NCBI RefSeq assembly: GCF_030064125.1
Contig: NZ_CP125957.1
Location: 744,001 to 808,000 of the forward strand
Source of the DNA: Pseudomonas sp. G2-4
GTDB taxonomy: Bacteria; Pseudomonadota; Gammaproteobacteria; Pseudomonadales; Pseudomonadaceae
Length of the DNA: 64,000 nt
Reading direction: 5' to 3'
Under the pieces are notes generated by a model. That model was not told the DNA's origin. It searched no databases and saw only the letters and a program-made list of their open reading frames with translations. Positions 8,150 through 15,946 of the stretch are shown piece after piece; within the stretch, counting starts at the first letter, position 1, and every line of letters begins with the position of its first letter. Both the position numbers and the translations under genes were made by a program.

Positions 8150-8740
8150 ATGAAAAAAGTCCTGCTGCTCAACGGCGGTAAGCAATTCGCTCATTCCGAC
8201 GGTCGCTATAACGCAACCCTGCACGACGCTGCCCTCAGCGTTCTGGACCGAGGCGGTTACGATGTGAAAACCACGTTCATCGACGGCGGCTACGACGTCG
8301 AGGAAGAAGTTGCCAAGTTTCTCTGGGCCGACGTGATCATTTATCAGATGCCCGGGTGGTGGATGGGCGCGCCGTGGACCGTCAAGAAGTACATCGACGA
8401 AGTCTTTACTGAAGGCCACGGCAGCCTCTACGCCAGCGACGGCCGCACCCGCTCCGACGCGTCGCAGAAGTACGGCAGCGGTGGTCTGTTGCAGGGCAAG
8501 CAATACATGTTGTCCCTGACTTGGAACGCCCCGCAGCAAGCCTTCGACGACCCGACCGACTTCTTCGAAGCCAAGGGCGTGGACGCGGTGTACTTCCCGT
8601 TTCACAAGGCGAACCAGTTCCTGGGCATGACCGGCCTGCCGACTTTCCTGTGCGTGGACGTGATGAAGCGCCCGAACATCGAGGCCGATGTGGTGCGGTA
8701 TGAGCAGCATTTGCGCGAGGTGTTCGGCCTTTCGCGGTAA
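8150..8740 (+). CDS. mdaB: NADPH:quinone reductase MdaB-like flavoprotein
   Basis: A 196-residue flavodoxin-fold oxidoreductase close to the 193-residue E. coli MdaB. It begins with the hydrophobic strand K-V-L-L-L-N-G-G-K and the FAD-binding loop around F-A-H-S-D-G-R-Y-N. It also carries Y-Q-M-P-G-W-W-M-G-A-P-W-T-V-K-K-Y-I-D-E-V, a hallmark of the MdaB/Kef-ancillary family. MdaB reduces quinones by two electrons with NADPH and so avoids semiquinone radicals. The ATG at 8150 fits family length and follows a GAGG ribosome site. An ABM quinol-monooxygenase-like gene is divergent upstream and a LysR gene follows. Confidence 0.88.
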   Translation: MKKVLLLNGGKQFAHSDGRYNATLHDAALSVLDRGGYDVKTTFIDGGYDVEEEVAKFLWADVIIYQMPGWWMGAPWTVKKYIDEVFTEGHGSLYASDGRTRSDASQKYGSGGLLQGKQYMLSLTWNAPQQAFDDPTDFFEAKGVDAVYFPFHKANQFLGMTGLPTFLCVDVMKRPNIEADVVRYEQHLREVFGLSR

Positions 8741-8790
8741 TCCGGCTAGTATCGGGATCTACCTGAAGGCATCTGTGGCAAGACATCTAT

Positions 8791-8882
8791 GTGGCGAGGG
8801 AGCTTGCTCCCGCTGAGCTGCGAAGCAGCCCCAAAAAAGGCGGCCGCTGCGCGCCCGAGCGGGAGCAAGCTCCCTCGCCACA
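8791..8882. repeat. REP pair of the GTGGCGAGGGAGCTTGCTCC type
   Basis: GTGGCGAGGGAGCTTGCTCC at 8791 and its inverted copy ending at 8881 flank a GC-rich centre. The element separates mdaB from the following LysR gene. Confidence 0.9.
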
Positions 8883-8927
8883 AAAGCTCCCTTACCACAT
8901 TGAATTGCATTCCATGAGAGGACACCC

Positions 8928-9836
8928 GTGAAAGCCAGATCCGACGAATTGCAGATTTTCGTCTGCGTGATCGAATGCGGATCCATCTCCGCCGCCGCCG
9001 AGCAGGTCGGGCAGACGCCGTCGGCGGTCAGTCGCACATTGTCGCGCCTGGAGGCCAAGCTCGATACCACGCTGATCAACCGCACCACCCGACGCATGGA
9101 CCTGACCGAAGAGGGCAAGTATTTCTTCGAGCAGGCCAAGGGCATCCTCGACCAAATGGAGGCGCTGGAGGAGCGCTTGTCGTCCCGTCAGAAAAATCCC
9201 GCAGGACGCTTGCGGATCAACGCCGCGTCACCGTTCATGCTGCACGCCATCGTCCCGCATATCGAGGAGTTCCGCCGGCTCTACCCGGACATCCAGCTCG
9301 AACTCAACAGCAACGACCTGATCATCGATCTGCTGGAGCAAAGCACTGATATCGCCATTCGCATCGGGACCCTCACTGACTCGACGCTGCATGCCCGGTC
9401 CCTGGGGTGCAGCCCCTTGCACATCCTGGCCAGCCCGACTTATCTGCAGCAGCACGGCACGCCTTCAAGCGTCGCCGAGCTCGCAGGTCATGCGCTGCTG
9501 GGGTTTGCCCAGAACGAGGGGCTCAATCAGTGGCCGCTGCGGCACATGCACGGGGATCGCTGGCCGATCCAAGCGGCCATCAGCGCGTCCAGCGGCGAGA
9601 CCGTTCGCCACCTGGCGCTGCAAGGGCAGGGCATCGCCTGCCTGTCGGATTTCATGACCCGCGACGACATCCAGACCGGTCGGTTGAAGGTGCTGCTGGC
9701 CGACGCCAACAGCGGATACCGCCAGCCAATCAATGCGGTGTACTACCGCAACTCGCAATTGGCGTTGCGGATCCAGTGCTTCCTGGACTTTATCCAGGGC
9801 AAGCTCGCCGAATACGCCTCGCGGGACAAGGGCTGA
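8928..9836 (+). CDS. LysR-family transcriptional regulator
   Basis: A 302-residue LysR regulator. The helix-turn-helix is at residues 1-62 (D-E-L-Q-I-F-V-C-V-I-E-C-G-S-I-S-A-A-A-E-Q-V-G-Q-T-P-S). The L-I-N-R-T-T-R-R-M-D-L-T-E-E-G motif is typical of the CrgA/DsdC-like subgroup, and the effector-binding domain covers about 90-295. Translation starts at GTG 8928 behind AGAGGA. It is downstream of mdaB on the same strand but separated by a REP pair, so it is probably transcribed alone. MdaB-type genes are often next to a LysR gene of this subgroup, so it may regulate mdaB. Confidence 0.9.
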   Translation: MKARSDELQIFVCVIECGSISAAAEQVGQTPSAVSRTLSRLEAKLDTTLINRTTRRMDLTEEGKYFFEQAKGILDQMEALEERLSSRQKNPAGRLRINAASPFMLHAIVPHIEEFRRLYPDIQLELNSNDLIIDLLEQSTDIAIRIGTLTDSTLHARSLGCSPLHILASPTYLQQHGTPSSVAELAGHALLGFAQNEGLNQWPLRHMHGDRWPIQAAISASSGETVRHLALQGQGIACLSDFMTRDDIQTGRLKVLLADANSGYRQPINAVYYRNSQLALRIQCFLDFIQGKLAEYASRDKG

Positions 9837-9891
9837 TTCGTGACTTCAAGGCAAAGTGGAGTGCCAGGCAACCTTTGCGCTGACCGATACA

Positions 9892-9918
9892 CCGCTATCG
9901 CGAGCAAGCTCGCTCCAC
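9892..9918. repeat. Single REP unit
   Basis: CGCTATCGCGAGCAAGCTCG and flanking bases form one half of the REP family seen elsewhere in the window. It lies between the convergent LysR and SulP genes. Confidence 0.8.
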
Positions 9919-9943
9919 AAAGGTTTGTGGGCAGGCATAAAGC

Positions 9944-11389
9944 TCAGTCGTGATGTTCGCCCGCCCGCTTGAGCATCTGCTTGCAGCGTTCGGACAGGTG
10001 AAACACCCGCAGGTGCTTGCCGGCCTTGCTGTAGCGTTCACGCAAGGTCTTCAGCGCGGCGATGGCCGAGTAGTCGACGAAGCTCAGGTGGCGGCAGTCC
10101 AGGGTCACCAGGGCGGGGTCGTTGGTCGGGTCGAACTGGTTGAGGAACGGCGTCGTCGAGGCGAAGAACAGTGTGCCGTGCAGGCGATAGAGTTTGCTGC
10201 CGTCGGCCTCCAGGTGCGTGTCGGCGTACAGCGCCCGGGCCTGTTGCCAGGCGAAGTTGAGTGCCGCAATGACAATGCCGCAGAGCACGGCGACGGCCAG
10301 GTCGGTGAACACCGTGATGACTGTCACTGCGATAATCACCAGCACATCGTTCACCGGCACCTTGTTGATCACCCGCAGCGAGGCCCAGGCAAACGTCTGC
10401 TGCGACACCACGAACATCACCCCCACCAGTGCGGCCAGCGGGATGCGCTCGATCAGCGGTGACAGGAACAACACGAACAGCAACACCATCACCCCGGCCA
10501 CGACACCGGATAAGCGCCCGCGCCCGCCTGAGCTGAGGTTGATCACCGTCTGGCCGATCATGGCGCAACCGCCCATGCCGCCGAACAGCCCGGAGGCAAT
10601 ATTGGCCGCGCCCAGTGCCACGCACTCACGGTCCGGATAACCGCGGCTTTGGGTGATTTCATCGGTCAGGTTCAGGGTCAGCAGGGTTTCCAGCAGGCCG
10701 ACCATCGCCATGATCACCGCATAGGGCGCCACGATCTGCAGGGTTTCCAGGTTCCAGGGAATGTCCGGCCAGGCAAAGGCCGGCAAGCCGCCGGCGATGT
10801 GGGCCATGTCGCCCAGCGTCCGGGTCGGCAGGCCGAGCAGGTAGACCGCCAGGCCGACGCCGAGGATCGCCACCAGGGCCGGCGGCACGCTGCGGGTCAG
10901 GCGCGGCAGCAGGTAGACAATGGCCATGGTCAGCGCCACCAGGCCGGCCATCAGGTACAGCGGGACGCCGCTCAGCCATGCCTCACCAATCTTGAAATGC
11001 TCCAGCTGGGCCAGCGCAATGACAATCGCCAGGCCGTTGACGAAGCCGAGCATCACCGGGTGCGGCACCATCCGCACCAGCTTACCCAGCCGCAACAACC
11101 CGAACGCCAGCATGATCAGCCCGCCCAACAGCACGGTGGCCAGCAGGTACTGCACACCGTGCTGCACCACCAGCGCGATGATCACCACCGCCATCGAACC
11201 TGCCGCGCCCGACACCATGCCCGGGCGTCCGCCGAACAGTGCGGTCAGGGTGCAGATAATGAATGCGCCGTACAGCCCCATCAGCGGATTGAGGTGGGCC
11301 ACCAGGGCGAAGGCGATGCATTCGGGTAGCAAGGCGAAAGACGTGGTAAGGCCGGCGAGGGCGTCGGCGCGAAGGCGTGCTGGTTTCAT
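9944..11389 (-). CDS. SulP family (SLC26-like) inorganic anion transporter with STAS domain
   Basis: A 481-residue SulP protein. The N-terminal membrane domain (about residues 1-375) contains ten or more hydrophobic segments and family signatures such as D-A-L-A-G-L-T-T-S-F-A-L-L-P-E at 9-23 and the G-G-M-G-G-C-A-M-I-G-Q-T region near 265-280. The C-terminal cytoplasmic STAS domain (about 385-475) includes F-V-D-Y-S-A-I-A-A-L. Members carry sulfate, bicarbonate or dicarboxylates with H+ or Na+; the ion is not predictable. It is a single gene, convergent with the LysR gene and divergent from the GntP operon. Confidence 0.9.
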   Translation of the reverse strand: MKPARLRADALAGLTTSFALLPECIAFALVAHLNPLMGLYGAFIICTLTALFGGRPGMVSGAAGSMAVVIIALVVQHGVQYLLATVLLGGLIMLAFGLLRLGKLVRMVPHPVMLGFVNGLAIVIALAQLEHFKIGEAWLSGVPLYLMAGLVALTMAIVYLLPRLTRSVPPALVAILGVGLAVYLLGLPTRTLGDMAHIAGGLPAFAWPDIPWNLETLQIVAPYAVIMAMVGLLETLLTLNLTDEITQSRGYPDRECVALGAANIASGLFGGMGGCAMIGQTVINLSSGGRGRLSGVVAGVMVLLFVLFLSPLIERIPLAALVGVMFVVSQQTFAWASLRVINKVPVNDVLVIIAVTVITVFTDLAVAVLCGIVIAALNFAWQQARALYADTHLEADGSKLYRLHGTLFFASTTPFLNQFDPTNDPALVTLDCRHLSFVDYSAIAALKTLRERYSKAGKHLRVFHLSERCKQMLKRAGEHHD

Positions 11390-11724
11390 GGTTTACCTGA
11401 CTGGGCAGCGGTTGAGTGTCGGCTGCCGGGTGCGTGGTGCAAAAACAGAGGCGGATGGTACGGAATTGAGGGCGGGGCGGCCAGCCGTTGGTCATTGTGT
11501 TGATGAAGTTGGGGCTGCTGCGCAGCCCAGCGGGAGCAAGCTCTCTCGCCACAAAGGCAATGAAAGTCTTGCGCTGAATTTTCATCAACGCCGTGTCGCG
11601 ATGTCCGTCAGCGACATTTCTTGTCTGTGTACGAAAATTACTTTCAGTGCGTTTGAAGATTCTCCGTCGAAATGATTTATGAGTTTCACAACACATCGAC
11701 GTGACCCCATTTGAGGAGTAACGC
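11390..11724. promoter_or_regulatory. 335-bp divergent intergenic region (SulP / GntP) with one REP and a GAAA-N5-TTTC site
   Basis: The region holds a REP unit with its GGGCTGCTGCGCAGCCC neighbour (11511-11552). An inverted repeat GAAAATTACTTTC lies at 11633-11645, about 80 bp before the GntP start. GAAA/TTTC half-sites are common for RpiR-family regulators, and one is encoded two genes downstream, so it is a candidate operator. A clear ribosome site (GAGGAG) precedes the ATG at 11725. No further gene is visible. Confidence 0.4.
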
Positions 11725-13074
11725 ATGGCACCTGCTTTCGGTTATTGGCTGTTGGTCTACGCGGCCATCGCCATCATTGCATTGATCGTTCTGATCGCCC
11801 GTTATCGGCTCAATCCGTTCATCGTGATTACGCTGGTGTCCATCGGCCTGGCGTTGCTGGCCGGGATGCCGCCGTCAAGCGTGGTGGGGGCGTACGAGGC
11901 GGGTGTCGGCAAGACGCTGGGGCACATCGCGCTGGTGGTCGCCCTGGGGACGATGCTCGGCAAGATGATGGCCGAGTCCGGCGGGGCAGAGCGGATGGCG
12001 CAGACGCTGATCGAGCGCTTCGGCGAGCGCAACGCCCACTGGGCGATGGTGTGCATCGCCTTTCTGGTCGGGCTGCCATTGTTCTTCGAAGTCGGGTTTG
12101 TATTGCTGGTGCCCATCGCGTTCACCATCGCCCGGCGGGTAGGCGTGTCGATCCTGATGGTGGGGTTGCCGATGGTCGCCGGGCTTTCGGTGGTCCATGC
12201 CCTGGTGCCGCCACATCCGGCGGCGATGCTGGCGGTGCAAGCGTTCCAGGCCTCGGTGGGGCAGACCTTGCTGTACGCGATCCTGATCGGCATCCCCACC
12301 GCGATCATCGCCGGTCCGCTGTATGCCAAATTCATCGTGCCGCGCATCCAACTACCGGCCGATAACCCACTGGAGCGGCAGTTTCTCGATCGCGAGCCGC
12401 GCGCCAGGCTGCCGGGTTTCGGCATCACCCTGGGGACGATTCTCCTGCCGGTGGTACTGATGTTGATCGGCGGCTGGGCCAACCTGATTTCCACGCCCGG
12501 CAGCGGTTTCAACCAGTTCCTGCAGTTCATCGGCAACTCGGTGATCGCCTTGCTGCTGGCCACTATTCTCAGCTTCTGGACCCTAGGCCTGGCCCAAGGC
12601 TTCAACCGTGAGTCGATCCTCAAGTTCACCAACGAATGCCTGGCACCGACCGCCAGTATCACCTTGTTGGTGGGCGCTGGCGGTGGTTTGAACCGGATTC
12701 TGGTGGACGCCGGGGTCACGCAACAGATTGTCGGCCTGGCCCAGGAATTCCAGTTGTCACCGCTGGTCATGGGCTGGTTGTTCGCTGCACTGATGCGCGT
12801 CGCTACGGGCTCGGCCACGGTGGCGATGACCACGGCCTCGGGCATCGTCGCGCCCGTGGCGATCGGCCTGGGTTATCCCCATCCCGAACTGCTGGTGCTG
12901 GCCACCGGCGCCGGGTCGGTTATCTTTTCCCACGTCAACGACGGCGGCTTCTGGCTGATCAAGGAATACTTCAATATGACCGTTGCCCAAACCTTCAAGA
13001 CCTGGACTGTGCTCGAAACGCTGATCTCCGTGGTCGCGTTTGGCCTGACCCTCGGCCTTGCGCGCTTGCTCTGA
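11725..13074 (+). CDS. GntP-family H+ symporter (gluconate / hydroxy- or amino-acid permease)
   Basis: A 449-residue inner-membrane symporter of the GntP family (gluconate, idonate and D-serine transporters), with twelve or more hydrophobic helices. Conserved patches include G-x-x-L-G-K-M-M-A-E-S-G-G-A-E-R near residue 80, P-L-F-F-E-V-G-F-V-L-L-V-P near 117 and the C-terminal S-H-V-N-D-G-G-F-W near 406, all characteristic of the family. It is followed after 27 bp by an RpiR regulator and then D-aminoacylase on the same strand. No gluconate kinase is nearby, so the likely cargo is an N-acyl-D-amino acid or related carboxylate. That is an inference from context. Confidence 0.9.
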   Translation: MAPAFGYWLLVYAAIAIIALIVLIARYRLNPFIVITLVSIGLALLAGMPPSSVVGAYEAGVGKTLGHIALVVALGTMLGKMMAESGGAERMAQTLIERFGERNAHWAMVCIAFLVGLPLFFEVGFVLLVPIAFTIARRVGVSILMVGLPMVAGLSVVHALVPPHPAAMLAVQAFQASVGQTLLYAILIGIPTAIIAGPLYAKFIVPRIQLPADNPLERQFLDREPRARLPGFGITLGTILLPVVLMLIGGWANLISTPGSGFNQFLQFIGNSVIALLLATILSFWTLGLAQGFNRESILKFTNECLAPTASITLLVGAGGGLNRILVDAGVTQQIVGLAQEFQLSPLVMGWLFAALMRVATGSATVAMTTASGIVAPVAIGLGYPHPELLVLATGAGSVIFSHVNDGGFWLIKEYFNMTVAQTFKTWTVLETLISVVAFGLTLGLARLL

Positions 13075-13101
13075 GCGCACCGCAACTTCACAGGAGCCGT
13101 C

Positions 13102-13962
13102 ATGGACATCCTCTACCAGATCCGCTCCCGCCAGGATTCCTTCAGCGCCGGCGAAGGCAGAATCGCCCGGCTGATGCTCGACGACGTCGGATTTGCCGCC
13201 TCCGCCAGCCTGGATGAACTGGCCCAGCGCGCCGAAGTCAGCAGCGCCACGTTGTCGCGCTTCGCCCGCACTGTCGGTTGCCGCGATCTTCGCGACCTGC
13301 GCTTGCAACTGGCCCAGGCCAGCGGTGTCGGCAGCCGCTTTCTCGACCCGGCCGGGGCGCCCGAGCAATCGGCATTTTATGGACAGATCGTCGGTGATAT
13401 TGAGGCGACCTTGCGGCAGCACCTGTCGGGTTTCGAAGAGTCACGGTTCAGCGATGCCGTGCGCATGATCGGCAAGGCACGGATGATTCATGCATTCGGG
13501 CTCGGCGGCTGGTCGGCGTTGTGCGGCGAGGAGTTGCAGGTACGACTGGTGCGTTTTGGCTACCCGATTGCCGCCTGCCGCGACCCGGTGATGATGCGCA
13601 TCACCGCCACGTCGTTGAGTGAAGAACATCTGGTCATCGCCTGCTCACTCACCGGCATCACCCCGGAGTTGTTGAGCGCGGTGGAGCTGGCCCGCAGTTA
13701 CGGCACGCCGATCCTGGCCATCACCCGGGCCGACTCGCCTCTCGCCCGCCTGGCCGATGTGGTGCTGCCCCTGCAAGGCGCCGAAACCTCGTTCATCTAT
13801 AAACCCACGGCGGCGCGCTACGGCATGCTGCTGGCCATCGACGTGCTCGCCACCGAGCTCGCGTTGGCCCACCCCGAAGACAATCAAGAACGCCTGCGGC
13901 GGGTCAAGCTCGCCCTGGACGATTACCGCGGCGGCGACGACCACCTGCCGTTGGGAGACTGA
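13102..13962 (+). CDS. RpiR/MurR family regulator (HTH + SIS domain)
   Basis: A 286-residue RpiR-type regulator. The N-terminal HTH_6 domain covers residues 1-77 (A-S-L-D-E-L-A-Q-R-A-E-V-S-S-A-T-L-S-R-F-A-R-T-V-G-C). The SIS sugar-phosphate-type domain (about 120-260) begins near R-M-I-H-A-F-G-L-G-G-W-S-A-L-C-G and includes V-I-A-C-S-L-T-G-I-T-P-E. SIS domains usually bind phosphorylated sugars, but RpiR genes next to D-aminoacylases are likely to sense an acyl-amino acid or derivative. It sits between permease and hydrolase with a 1-bp gap to the latter, so it is probably autoregulated with its operon. Confidence 0.9.
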   Translation: MDILYQIRSRQDSFSAGEGRIARLMLDDVGFAASASLDELAQRAEVSSATLSRFARTVGCRDLRDLRLQLAQASGVGSRFLDPAGAPEQSAFYGQIVGDIEATLRQHLSGFEESRFSDAVRMIGKARMIHAFGLGGWSALCGEELQVRLVRFGYPIAACRDPVMMRITATSLSEEHLVIACSLTGITPELLSAVELARSYGTPILAITRADSPLARLADVVLPLQGAETSFIYKPTAARYGMLLAIDVLATELALAHPEDNQERLRRVKLALDDYRGGDDHLPLGD

Positions 13963-13963
13963 C

Positions 13964-15430
13964 ATGCTGTACGACACCCTTATTCGCAACGCGCTGGTCA
14001 TTGATGGCTGCGATACCCCCGGCTACAGCGCCGACGTAGGGATTCGCGACGGGCGCATCGAGCGCATCGGCGACCTGGGCGACGCCCGGGGAGTGGAAGA
14101 AATCGACGCTGCTGGCCGCGTGCTGGCGCCGGGCTTCATCGATGTGCACACCCACGACGACACCGTGGTCGTCCGCCAACCGCAGATGCTGCCCAAGCTC
14201 AGCCAGGGTGTGACCACGGTCATTGTCGGCAATTGCGGCATCAGTGCCTCACCGGTCAGCCTGCGCGGCGATCCGCCGGACCCGATGAACCTGCTCGGCA
14301 CCGCGCAAGCGTTCGCCTACCCACGCTTCGCTGATTATCGGACGGCGGTAGAGGCGGCCATGCCCGCCGTCAACGTTGCCGCATTGGTGGGCCACACGGC
14401 CTTGCGCAGCAACCACATGGGGGATTTGTTGCGCACCGCCAGCGTGGGAGAAATCGCGGCCATGCGTCGGCAACTGCGCGAAAGCCTGGAGGCGGGCGCT
14501 CTCGGTTTGTCCACCGGCCTGGCCTACGCCAACGCGTTTTCGGCATCCACCGACGAAGTCATGCAACTGACCGAAGAGCTGAGTGCATTCGGTGCGGTCT
14601 ACACCACGCACCTGCGCAGCGAATTCGAGCCGGTGCTCGAGGCCATGGACGAGGCGTTCCAGATTGGCCGCCACGCCCAGAGCCCGGTGATCATTTCCCA
14701 CCTCAAATGCGCAGGCGCCGGTAACTGGGGACGCAGTCCGCAGGTGCTCGCGGCGTTGGAAAACGCCGCAAAAACCCATCCTGTCGGCTGTGACTGCTAC
14801 CCCTACGCGGCAAGCTCCTCGACGCTGGACCTCAAGCAAGTGACCGATGCCCATCGCATCACCATCACCTGGTCGACACCCCATCCGGGCATGGGCGGTC
14901 GCGACCTCATCGACATCGCCGCCGAATGGGACGTTTCGTTGCTGGAGGCGGCACGTCGCCTGCAACCGGCCGGCGCGGTGTACTACGGCATGGACGAAAG
15001 CGACGTAAGACGAATCCTCGCCCACCCGCTGTCCATGGTTGGCTCCGACGGTTTGCCCGAAGACCCGTTCCCCCATCCGCGCTTGTGGGGCGCTTTCCCA
15101 CGGGTGCTGGGACATTTCAGTCGTGACGTCGGGCTTTTTCCCTTGCACACCGCCGTGCACAAAATGACCGGTCTGTCGGCGGCACGCTTCGGCCTGAAGG
15201 AACGTGGTGAAATCCGTGAAGGACACTGGGCGGACCTGGTGTTGTTCAACCCGAAAACCATTCGTGACGTTGCCGATTTCAACGCGCCGCAACGGGCCGC
15301 CGAAGGCATCGATGGGGTATGGGTCAATGGCATGCTGAGTTATCGCGATGGTCAGGCGAATGGGCGCAGGCCAGGGCGTTTTCTGGCGCGGGAAGGGAAT
15401 CTTCGCCTAGGCTTCAGTTCGCCCGGGTGA
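13964..15430 (+). CDS. D-aminoacylase (N-acyl-D-amino-acid deacylase), amidohydrolase superfamily
   Basis: A 488-residue amidohydrolase that removes the acyl group from N-acyl-D-amino acids, giving a free D-amino acid and a carboxylate. The zinc-site pattern matches the Alcaligenes D-aminoacylases (about 483 residues): H62-T-H64 in D-V-H-T-H-D-D, C91 in G-N-C-G-I-S, H216 in T-T-H-L-R and H246 in I-S-H-L-K. These correspond by motif to the reported H67, H69, C96, H220 and H250. The ATG at 13964 follows the RpiR stop by 1 bp; a longer frame reaching back to 13757 only overlaps the RpiR gene. Together with GntP and RpiR this makes a compact uptake, sensing and hydrolysis operon. The acidic versus neutral D-amino-acid preference is not predictable. 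Confidence 0.92.
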   Translation: MLYDTLIRNALVIDGCDTPGYSADVGIRDGRIERIGDLGDARGVEEIDAAGRVLAPGFIDVHTHDDTVVVRQPQMLPKLSQGVTTVIVGNCGISASPVSLRGDPPDPMNLLGTAQAFAYPRFADYRTAVEAAMPAVNVAALVGHTALRSNHMGDLLRTASVGEIAAMRRQLRESLEAGALGLSTGLAYANAFSASTDEVMQLTEELSAFGAVYTTHLRSEFEPVLEAMDEAFQIGRHAQSPVIISHLKCAGAGNWGRSPQVLAALENAAKTHPVGCDCYPYAASSSTLDLKQVTDAHRITITWSTPHPGMGGRDLIDIAAEWDVSLLEAARRLQPAGAVYYGMDESDVRRILAHPLSMVGSDGLPEDPFPHPRLWGAFPRVLGHFSRDVGLFPLHTAVHKMTGLSAARFGLKERGEIREGHWADLVLFNPKTIRDVADFNAPQRAAEGIDGVWVNGMLSYRDGQANGRRPGRFLAREGNLRLGFSSPG

Positions 15431-15571
15431 CGCTTGAGAGATGCGCAAAGCCAGTTATTCCTTGGATTTTCGCCTCGGTAGTGGCACTGCGACACTAAAG
15501 AAGCCGAGGCCAAGGCCGAAGCAATGGGTTCAACCCGTCTAAACTGGGTCTTTTCAACTAGGGAGTCACCC

Positions 15572-15940
15572 ATGAGCTTCGGTAAAACCACCCCGATCCT
15601 GCGGATCTTCGATGAAGCCAAGGCGTTGGCGTTTTATGTCGACTTCCTGGGCTTCACGATCGACTGGCAACATCGCTTCGGTGACGACTTCCCGCTGTAC
15701 CTGCAAGTTTCTCGTGGCGATTGCGTGCTGCACCTGTCCGAACACCATGGCGATTGCACGCCAGGCTCGGCGCTGCGGATCGAGACCGATGAGCTGGAAG
15801 CCTTCCAGGCGCAATTGCTGGCCAAGCAATACCCCTTTGCCCGGCCGCAGATCCAGGCCATGCCCTGGGGCAGCCAGGACATGGCGGTGGTCGATCCGTT
15901 CGGCAATCGCCTGGTGTTCACCAATGCGATCAGTCTTTGA
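15572..15940 (+). CDS. Glyoxalase/bleomycin-resistance (VOC) superfamily protein
   Basis: A 122-residue VOC-fold protein with paired beta-alpha-beta-beta-beta modules. Features are P-I-L-R-I-F-D-E-A-K-A-L-A-F-Y-V-D-F-L-G-F near residues 7-27, L-H-L-S-E-H-H-G-D in the middle and the C-terminal D-P-F-G-N-R-L-V-F metal-side motif. Relatives include small-molecule resistance binders and dioxygenase- or glyoxalase-like enzymes. The start at 15572 follows AGGGAG. It ends only 6 bp from the convergent tccC stop, so there is no room for a terminator between them. The function is unassigned. Confidence 0.85.
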   Translation: MSFGKTTPILRIFDEAKALAFYVDFLGFTIDWQHRFGDDFPLYLQVSRGDCVLHLSEHHGDCTPGSALRIETDELEAFQAQLLAKQYPFARPQIQAMPWGSQDMAVVDPFGNRLVFTNAISL

Positions 15941-15946
15941 CTGACA

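Noticed and set aside
9950..11329. Long plus-strand open frames opposite the SulP transporter
   Set aside because: Histidine/glutamine/arginine-rich shadow translations. The SulP gene on the other strand has all family signatures.
13757..13963. N-terminal extension of the D-aminoacylase by 69 codons
   Set aside because: It would be out-of-frame overlap with the conserved SIS domain of the RpiR gene. ATG 13964 starts the normal amidohydrolase N-terminus.
15472..15510. Hairpin GCCTCGG / CCGAGGC after the D-aminoacylase gene
   Set aside because: A 7-bp stem with a 25-nt loop and no T-run; not convincing as a terminator.
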